Shown here piece by piece: positions 24,366 through 29,831 of a DNA stretch of 35,070 nucleotides. Positions within the stretch are counted from its first letter, which is position 1, and every line of letters begins with the position of its first letter. Under the pieces are notes generated by a model. That model saw only the letters and a list, made by a program, of their open reading frames with translations, was not told the origin of the DNA and ran no database searches. The stretch is taken from positions 1-35,070 of the forward strand of contig CALUMB010000025.1 in assembly GCA_944321645.1 (NCBI GenBank), in the 5' to 3' direction. The DNA is from an uncultured Prevotella sp. Lineage in GTDB: Bacteria > Bacteroidota > Bacteroidia > Bacteroidales > Bacteroidaceae. Both the position numbers and the translations under genes were made by a program.

Positions 24366-25775
24366 CTATTCCTTCCCGAGGAAGGCCTTCCACTCGATGT
24401 TCTCCGTGTGCAGCCCCTCCACGTTGGTGGCGCGTGTGGTGTACTTGCGCACGGTGTCCACCTCGAGGTTCTCTATGCTCACGTTGCGCACGGGCAGCCG
24501 CTTGTCGCCGTTTATCTCGTAGATGCCGTCGGCCACGGCGCACTTCACGTCGCGCATATAGATGTCGCTAATGGCGGTGATGCTGTCCTTGTACGTAGGC
24601 ACGAGGTCTTTCCACTGGTAGAGCACGTCGGTGTCCACGGCGAAGGCTCGCTGCATCTCGTTTGCGCTCACGCGCTCCATGTAGATGTTGTTGATGAAGG
24701 CGCCCCGGCGGTGGTTTGTCTTAAGGTAGAACAGAGTCATGACCTTGTCGTCCATGGCGCAGTCGTGCATATACACGTTGCGTATGCCGCCGGAGATTTC
24801 GCTGCCCACCACGAGCAGCCCGTGGGCGTTGCGCACGCGGCAGTAGCGCACCACGATGTTCTCCGTGGGCTGGCCTATGCGCCATGCGTCGTGGTTGCGG
24901 CCCGACTTGATCACCACGCCGTCGTCGCCCTGGTCGAAAATGCAGCCCTCCACGAGGCAGTTGCGCGTCATCTCCAGGTCTATGCCGTCGTTGTTGTGGC
25001 CGTGGGCATAGACGTCAAGCCCGCGCACCAGCGCACCGTCGCAGCGGTAGAGGTGTATTGTCCAGAAGGGCGAGTTGCGAATCTTGAAGCCCTCGAGCCT
25101 CACGTTGCGGCACTGGTTGAAGTGTATCATGTGCGGGCGCAGGTGGTTCTGGCCCTCGGCCATGTTGCGCTGTGCCACGGGCGTGCCTTTGTAGGCCCAG
25201 TCGTAGAGGCGTGCCAGCGCGTCCATGTGTGGCTTGGGCCGCTTGAACCACACCTTCCACACGTCCATCGTGGGCGTGAGCCGCCCCTGTCCGGTGATGG
25301 CTATGTTCTCGCAGCGGTAGGCGTAGACCATGGGCGAGTAGTTCATGCACTCCATGCCCTCCCAGCTCACCTCCACGGCGGGCAGGAAGTCGGCGGGGTC
25401 TGGCGAGAAGCGCACCGTAGCACCGGCGCTGAGGTGCAGCTCGCAGTTGCTCCTGAAGTGTATCGGCCCGCTCGGCCACTCGCCGTCGGGCACCACCACG
25501 CGCCCACCGCCGGCGGCGTTGCAGGCCTGCATGGCCTTGGCAAAGGCGGCAGTGTTAGCCGCAATGCAAGCCTTGTCGGTGTCGGCGCCTTTCTTCTTCG
25601 CGCCGAAGTCGGCTATCGAGAAGTCGCGGGCGGGGAAATGGTAGACGGCAATGGCCGGCATGGGGAACGGCGCGGCAACTTTAATCGAGTCGTACTCCGG
25701 CACGGTGAAGCTGCTAAGGCCCACTATGGCGGCCACAGCCGCCAACAGGCTCCTAAAGGTTTTGTTTCTCATCAT
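24366..25775 (-). CDS. Glycoside hydrolase family 28 (polygalacturonase / rhamnogalacturonase type)
   Basis: This 469-residue secreted beta-helix enzyme has a signal peptide at about 1-23. The GH28 catalytic aspartates are recognisable in NND263GID266LE and QGD284D285GVVIKSG. The usual GHG element is replaced by GSE (324-326), and LK at 351-352 stands where family members have RIK. These variations are common in Bacteroidota GH28s acting on rhamnogalacturonan or other pectic side groups, so the exact bond is open. It is the first gene of the minus-strand pectin module, with its own -7 box about 95 bases upstream. Confidence 0.93.
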   Translation of the reverse strand: MMRNKTFRSLLAAVAAIVGLSSFTVPEYDSIKVAAPFPMPAIAVYHFPARDFSIADFGAKKKGADTDKACIAANTAAFAKAMQACNAAGGGRVVVPDGEWPSGPIHFRSNCELHLSAGATVRFSPDPADFLPAVEVSWEGMECMNYSPMVYAYRCENIAITGQGRLTPTMDVWKVWFKRPKPHMDALARLYDWAYKGTPVAQRNMAEGQNHLRPHMIHFNQCRNVRLEGFKIRNSPFWTIHLYRCDGALVRGLDVYAHGHNNDGIDLEMTRNCLVEGCIFDQGDDGVVIKSGRNHDAWRIGQPTENIVVRYCRVRNAHGLLVVGSEISGGIRNVYMHDCAMDDKVMTLFYLKTNHRRGAFINNIYMERVSANEMQRAFAVDTDVLYQWKDLVPTYKDSITAISDIYMRDVKCAVADGIYEINGDKRLPVRNVSIENLEVDTVRKYTTRATNVEGLHTENIEWKAFLGKE

Positions 25776-26009
25776 TGTCTGTCTTTAGTTTTGGTTTTGC
25801 TCGTTTCTGCGGTAGGCCGCGCCGCGCTCCCCGCCACTGCTATTGCGGCAAGCGCGGATCGGCACGTGCAAATGTACGCAAAAAATTCGGCATCGCACAC
25901 ATTTGGTCGCCGCAAAGTGGCCAACCACCGCAAATTGCCTCCCCTAAGCCATACAAAAGGCCGCGAGGCAGCCTGCCGCCGGGCCCTGCGCCCGGTGCGC
26001 CCCACGAAG
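25776..26009. other. Leader and upstream region of GH28
   Basis: It holds the GH28 leader and -7 box on the minus strand. Open frames on both strands have no recognisable content. It is followed by repeat copy B. Confidence 0.5.
25869..25876 (-). promoter_or_regulatory. Probable GH28/PL11 operon promoter (-7 box)
   Basis: TACATTTG on the minus strand fits TAnnTTTG. It places the transcript start near 25862 and a leader of about 87 bases. No -33 match is seen. Confidence 0.5.
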
Positions 26010-26229
26010 TTGAATATATGCAAATAAAAAGCCACCCCGCCGCCTACGGTTTTAACACAGTGCCGCATTGCGTTGCAAAACGGCGCGTTTTGGCTCCCGA
26101 AACGGCACGTTTCGCGCCATAATACGGCACATTTCGGAAGCCAGAACGCGCCGTTTCGCAACGCACTGAATGCCAAGGCGTTGCGTGAGGGGTGCCGTTT
26201 TGCCCCGCGTTAAGTTAAAAACGTTAACG
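26010..26229 (+). repeat. Dispersed ~220-bp non-coding repeat, copy B
   Basis: This is the inverted partner of the copy at 381-599. It begins with TTGAATATATGCAA (26010-26023) and ends with the CGTTAA...CGTTAACG motif (26208-26229). Four palindromic units have AAACG-like starts at 26078, 26100, 26122 and 26144 and matching CGTTT (or CATTT) at 26086, 26108, 26130 and 26152, with a further CGTTT in phase at 26196, all on a 22-bp grid. It lies between the divergent GH28 gene and the small-RNA promoter. Confidence 0.85.
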
Positions 26230-26478
26230 GAGCCGGGGCAATGGCAAACGGGTAACGTCCTTCCGCCTCAACGGGAATCGCACCTACCTTTACAGCCTCT
26301 CCTCCGCCACCAAGCATTGCGCAGACTGCCGCGCAAAGGAAACCTGCCACCCGGCAACTTGCCGCAACATTCCGCCCGCTTGCCAGCGGAGGGTCGGCGA
26401 CGCGTCCGAAACAACTTCCACAAACGACATTTCGAGACAGAAAAAGCATTATTTTGTGAAAAATTTAAGCAAAAAAGT
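26230..26478. other. Intergenic stretch, no gene seen
   Basis: This GC-rich stretch turns A/T-rich near the end. Open frames here have no recognisable protein content. A small inverted repeat (TTGCGC...GCGCAA, near 26317-26336) is the only structure noted before the small-RNA promoter. Confidence 0.45.
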
Positions 26479-26507
26479 TTTGTTTTGAAATTTTATTTGT
26501 ATCTTTG
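26479..26507 (+). promoter_or_regulatory. Strong promoter of the structured small RNA
   Basis: TTTG at 26479-26482 and TATCTTTG at 26500-26507, spaced 17 bases, lie in a very A/T-rich context. The -7 box is a perfect TAnnTTTG. Transcription should start near 26512-26514, exactly where the RNA's outer stem begins. Confidence 0.75.
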
Positions 26508-26511
26508 CGAC

Positions 26512-26700
26512 AGTTAAGTGAGATGTTCTACGGCAGCTTGGGCTTTACGCCCATGCTAACATTATGAGAGATTAAGCGACTTTCCGGCACGCGATGTGTA
26601 GGCAAAGTCTTTGATTAATCTGTTTCAAAAAACCACAAAAACAAACGCCCTGCGGGGCGAGTCTTATGCCGAACATGGGAGATGTTTTGCTTAAGAAAGC
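26512..26700 (+). ncRNA. Structured small RNA candidate, about 190 nt
   Basis: A closed multi-branch fold can be drawn. TTAAG (26514-26518) pairs with CTTAA (26690-26694). ATGTT (26523-26527) plus CGGCA (26531-26535) pair with TGCCG plus AACAT (26667-26676). Inside are hairpin 1 (GGGC 26540-26543 with GCCC 26549-26552), hairpin 2 (AGATTAA 26569-26575 with TTAATCT 26615-26621, GACTTT 26578-26583 with AAAGTC 26604-26609, CAC/GTG at the tip) and hairpin 3 (CGCCC 26646-26650 with GGGCG 26655-26659). A perfect promoter precedes it and a T-rich tract follows (26702-26730). The length fits the Bacteroidales-1 or 6S classes, but I cannot confirm either. Confidence 0.65.
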
Positions 26701-26732
26701 ATTTTACTCTTTTCTTTATAATCATTTTTTAG

Positions 26733-26798
26733 GCGAAAACCGTGTGTCTGCAAACAGGATAATAGTTACTTGGCAAATGCAGGCACACGGCTTTTCGC
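26733..26798 (+). terminator. Long hairpin downstream of the small RNA
   Basis: GCGAAAACCGTGTG (26733-26746) pairs with CACACGG and TTTTCGC (26784-26798) with one bulged C. It is extended by CTGC (26748-26751) with GCAG (26779-26782), giving about 19 pairs around a 27-base loop. The AAAA/TTTT flanks give it a bidirectional-terminator look. It may terminate the small RNA or be an independent element. Confidence 0.55.
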
Positions 26799-27134
26799 AT
26801 TGCACGCTGACGGTAAACCCCGCCACAACGGCAAGCGGCAGCTGCCCCTATACACGACATCGCCTGCCTTTAGCTGACGGACTGCCTAAATTTATTGGCG
26901 TTTTTGCTTGCCGATTCACAAATTTATTGTAATTTTGCACACGCCGTATCATGCGTGGCAACACCCTACGGCCTTGCCCCCACACCTAACTAAAACATAC
27001 GGCAACACCATTGCAGGAAATCCTACGACAGCCTTCGCCCCAAACGGCGGCGCAGGGCAGTGGCCGGACAAGGGCGGCATTTGCACTGACTAAGACAGAC
27101 ATTAAACAACAAACATCAACTAAAACAAAACTAA
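26799..27134 (+). other. Promoter region and long leader of the BACON lipoprotein gene
   Basis: After the long hairpin comes about 100 bases without features, then the promoter at 26903-26937 and a leader of about 190 bases up to the ATG. The leader is C-rich, then A-rich near the start (AAACAACAAACATC type), the usual Bacteroidota translation-initiation context. No known riboswitch pattern was recognised. Confidence 0.45.
26903..26937 (+). promoter_or_regulatory. Promoter of the BACON lipoprotein gene
   Basis: TAATTTTG at 26930-26937 is a perfect -7 box. TTTG at 26903-26906 is 23 bases upstream, a little further than usual. Confidence 0.6.
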
Positions 27135-28556
27135 ATGGAAATGAGAACGTTAAGCAACAGACTCAAAGCCACCCTTAGGGGAGGGGGAGCACTTTTGTTG
27201 TGCCTCTGCCTTACGGCGTGCAGCTCGTCTGACGACGAAGAAAACGTAGAGCCCCAACTGCAAGTATCGCCGGTGGCGCTTAGCTTAGACCGCGACGAAG
27301 GCGATGCCGAGACGCTAAGCCTAACCTGCAACACGGAGTGGACCGCCACGGCAAGCGCCGACTGGCTGACCGTAACGCCGGCAAGCGGCAGCGGCAATGC
27401 CAGCGTGGTGGTGATGACAAACGAGGAAAACCCCGAGCCGGAAATGCGCTCGGCCACGGTGACCGTGACCGCCGGAGGGCTGAAGAAGACCGTGAACGTG
27501 ACGCAAGACGCCGGGGCAAACCTCAGCGTCACGCCAACCGAAACGACACTTAGCGCAGAAGAAGGCTCAACAGCAACGTTCGACATAGCGACAGACGTGG
27601 AATGGAGGATAGGCAGCGGCCCCGACTGGCTCAGCCTCTCAACCCGCTACGGCAACGGCAACGGCACTGTCACCATAACGGCAACGCAAGCAAACGACAC
27701 AGAAGAAGACCGCACGGCAACGCTGACCGTGAAGGCCGGAAGGCGGACTGCGGAAGTTCGGGTAACCCAGAAGTCGTTCAGAAACAGCATAAGCATGGCC
27801 GAAAAGAGCGAGATTGTACTGTCAAGCGGGTGGGAAATTGTGTTCGAGTTCGCCAGCTTGGTGGATGGCTACTACTACCTGCGGCTCACGCCCGAAGAGT
27901 TCGACGGGCTGACCGAACAGGAACTGCAAACAAGGGTAATACTCCGAGGGAAAGACGTCGCAACCAAAAATAACGTGGTTTACTCCGACAACGAATCAGC
28001 GGAGACCGAAAGCGTGGTTTGCTGCCTACCCTACTCCACATTCACCGGCACCACCACCTACGGCGAAATGTACGTAAGGCGCATAAAGACCAAGCCCACC
28101 AACTGCGACTGGGATGCCCGCGTGAGAATAAACTACAACAGCACCCAAAGCCGCTGGGAGGCAGACATAAACATGGAGCCTGCGTGCGATAAGTATTACG
28201 AGGTGATCTACGTAGGCTCAAGCGCCATAAACTTTAACGAATATTCCGACTTGGAGGTTGCCGAAGTGATTAAGGCCCTAATCGACTCGGGCGACATCAC
28301 GGCAAACAACGCCTCCGGCTCCTACTACATCAACCAGACGGCCAGCGACTATGCCTGCTTCTGGGCCACGTGGGGAGTGAACCGCAACGGCGAGTTCTCC
28401 GGCAACATAGCCCGCGACTTCGACACACACTACGGCTGGGCAAAGCCGCACAAGGCGGCAAAGTCCACAGAGAGCGGCAGCACGGGGGCAAAGGCGTCGG
28501 TGGAGGCCAAGGTGGCCGAACTTAAGGAGCACCTGCGCGTGGTGCTCGTGAAATAA
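27135..28556 (+). CDS. BACON-domain surface lipoprotein of unknown function
   Basis: This 473-residue lipoprotein has lipobox LTAC29 followed by SSSDDEE, an acidic stretch resembling the Bacteroidota signal for export to the cell surface. Two BACON beta domains follow at about 41-125 and 130-215, each with the W-L/W-R core and TVTVTAGG/TLTVKAGR...V-T-Q ending. BACON domains are thought to bind glycans or mucin-like material or to act as spacers. The remaining 250 residues (YYYLRLTPEEFDGLTEQEL, DYACFWATWGVNRNGEF) match nothing I recognise. It stands alone with its own promoter and terminator. Start ATG 27135. Confidence 0.85.
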   Translation: MEMRTLSNRLKATLRGGGALLLCLCLTACSSSDDEENVEPQLQVSPVALSLDRDEGDAETLSLTCNTEWTATASADWLTVTPASGSGNASVVVMTNEENPEPEMRSATVTVTAGGLKKTVNVTQDAGANLSVTPTETTLSAEEGSTATFDIATDVEWRIGSGPDWLSLSTRYGNGNGTVTITATQANDTEEDRTATLTVKAGRRTAEVRVTQKSFRNSISMAEKSEIVLSSGWEIVFEFASLVDGYYYLRLTPEEFDGLTEQELQTRVILRGKDVATKNNVVYSDNESAETESVVCCLPYSTFTGTTTYGEMYVRRIKTKPTNCDWDARVRINYNSTQSRWEADINMEPACDKYYEVIYVGSSAINFNEYSDLEVAEVIKALIDSGDITANNASGSYYINQTASDYACFWATWGVNRNGEFSGNIARDFDTHYGWAKPHKAAKSTESGSTGAKASVEAKVAELKEHLRVVLVK

Positions 28557-28580
28557 GTGCAGCAACGCAAGCCGCAAGAT

Positions 28581-28627
28581 AAACAATTTAGCCCGCAGCC
28601 ACAACTCGGCTACGGGCTAAATTGTTT
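28581..28627. terminator. Bidirectional terminator between convergent genes
   Basis: AAACAATTTAGCCCG (28581-28595) pairs perfectly with CGGGCTAAATTGTTT (28613-28627), and AGCC/GGCT extend the stem inward across a C-A mismatch. A runs on one side and T runs on the other make it work both ways, for the BACON gene (+) and the metallophosphatase (-). Confidence 0.92.
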
Positions 28628-28659
28628 TTGCGGCTTGCCTGACCTCAACAGGCCGAGGC

Positions 28660-29628
28660 TCACTTCGTCTTGGTGACGGTGTGGAGCACCTTTCCCGTCT
28701 TGTCGAGCATGAAGAAGTTGAGCTGCTTCTTTGTGGCGGAGATTACAGAAAAACCCTCTTCGCCCGCGCAGAACACGGTGCCGGTGGTGGGCTTGACGGG
28801 GCGGGCGAGCGAGCCGGAAGTGTTGACTATGTAGTCGGTGCTGTCGCCCTGCATCCTGATGTGCTGGAAGTTGTGTATGTGGCCGCAGGCATATATGGCC
28901 ACGTTGCCATACTTGCGGAAGATGGGCAAGAGCTGGCGCTGCATATCCTGCCGCTCCACGTCGTCCTTCTCGGTGTCGGCGTAGATGGGATGGTGGCCAA
29001 CGACGATGACCCAGTCTTCCTTGGCGTCCTTCAGCGTGGCGTCGAGCCATGCGAGCTGCGCGGCGTTGTCCTGCTTCGAGGCATCGGGGTACTTGTCGCT
29101 CTCCTCGCGGTACTTGCTAATGAGCGGCGTGGTGTCGATGAACACCACACGCAGCGTCGTGCCGTCCTCGCTTACGGTGCGCGTGTAGTAGCGGGCGGGC
29201 ATCTCCCAGCGGCGGCTCACCTTAGAGTAGTCGAGCACGGCCTGCGTGTTGCCGCGGTACTCGTGGTTGCCGAGTATTGGGTTCCAGTCGAGCATAAGCT
29301 CCGGGTGTGAGTATATAAGCTCGAAGTTTGTCATCCACAGCGGGTCGTCAACGGAGGCCACGCCCTCGAAGTGGTGTATGTCGCCTGCGGCGATGATAAA
29401 CTCCGGGCCTTTCACTTCGGCCACGCGGCCCATCAGCTCGGCCACGGGCTTCTGCTCGTAGTAGCCGTTGCGGCCAAGGTCGTTGGCCATGTAGAGGACG
29501 ATGTCGCCGTCGAACTTCTCCCAATCGGCGGGCGTCTGTGCGCCAGCCTGCGGCACGGCGGCCAGCATAACGGCCACTGCGGCCACGAATCGCAGCACTT
29601 GCTGCCTGATGCGTTCTGTTGTTTTCAT
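28660..29628 (-). CDS. Secreted metallophosphatase, purple-acid/TRAP-like
   Basis: This 322-residue calcineurin-type phosphoesterase has a signal peptide ending AGAQ. The metal-binding motifs occur in order: ND50LGRNG, GD83IHH, GN121HEYRG, VVGHHPIY and CGHIHNFQ. Together they suggest a tartrate-resistant-acid-phosphatase-like enzyme releasing phosphate from organic esters in the periplasm or at the surface. It is 203 bases downstream of the TonB-dependent receptor with hairpins between, so it probably has its own promoter; a near-match (CAACTTTG, 29673-29680, minus) is present. Substrate is unknown. Confidence 0.88.
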   Translation of the reverse strand: MKTTERIRQQVLRFVAAVAVMLAAVPQAGAQTPADWEKFDGDIVLYMANDLGRNGYYEQKPVAELMGRVAEVKGPEFIIAAGDIHHFEGVASVDDPLWMTNFELIYSHPELMLDWNPILGNHEYRGNTQAVLDYSKVSRRWEMPARYYTRTVSEDGTTLRVVFIDTTPLISKYREESDKYPDASKQDNAAQLAWLDATLKDAKEDWVIVVGHHPIYADTEKDDVERQDMQRQLLPIFRKYGNVAIYACGHIHNFQHIRMQGDSTDYIVNTSGSLARPVKPTTGTVFCAGEEGFSVISATKKQLNFFMLDKTGKVLHTVTKTK

Positions 29629-29718
29629 GCAGTTAAATGTTTTGTTTGTTACTCGTTGTTGTTTTCACGCGGCAAAGTTGAGCAGGCTTTCTGAAATAAA
29701 CCTGGAAAGAGCCGCCGC

Positions 29719-29743
29719 GTAACGCAATCTTAATATGTGTTAC
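29719..29743 (-). promoter_or_regulatory. Inverted repeat upstream of the metallophosphatase, possible operator
   Basis: GTAACGC (29719-29725) faces GTGTTAC (29737-29743) with eleven bases between, about 40-65 bases upstream of the -7-like box CAACTTTG (29673-29680). It is shaped like a binding site for a dimeric regulator; its identity is unknown. Confidence 0.35.
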
Positions 29744-29751
29744 AAAGCCAA

Positions 29752-29764
29752 GCCGCCAAGCGGC
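29752..29764 (-). terminator. Small GC hairpin after the TonB-dependent receptor
   Basis: GCCGC-CAA-GCGGC. It shares the sequence CGCCAAGCGGC with the larger hairpin at 29782-29815. Together they probably insulate the receptor gene from the phosphatase gene. Confidence 0.4.
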
Positions 29765-29781
29765 AGGCTGGAACGGAAAGC

Positions 29782-29815
29782 GGGGCGCACCGCCTTGTCG
29801 CCAAGCGGCCGCCCC
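29782..29815 (-). terminator. Hairpin after the TonB-dependent receptor
   Basis: GGGGCG (29782-29787) pairs with CGCCCC (29810-29815), with an inner GC stem, 17 bases after the receptor stop. T content downstream on the minus strand is low, so the efficiency is uncertain. Confidence 0.55.
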
Positions 29816-29831
29816 GTCTGTAGGGTATGCG

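Noticed and set aside
25981-26517. Open frames on both strands across repeat copy B and the stretch before the small RNA
   Set aside because: They cross the repeat and the A/T-rich promoter, show no domain, and are not supported by a start context.
26666-26932. An 88-codon open frame starting inside the small RNA
   Set aside because: It runs through the long hairpin, has no recognisable content, and its start is buried in the closing helix of the RNA.
29782-29815. A mobile-element end formed by the two similar hairpins 29752-29764 and 29782-29815
   Set aside because: They share only about eleven bases and sit where terminators are expected. No transposase or target duplication is visible.
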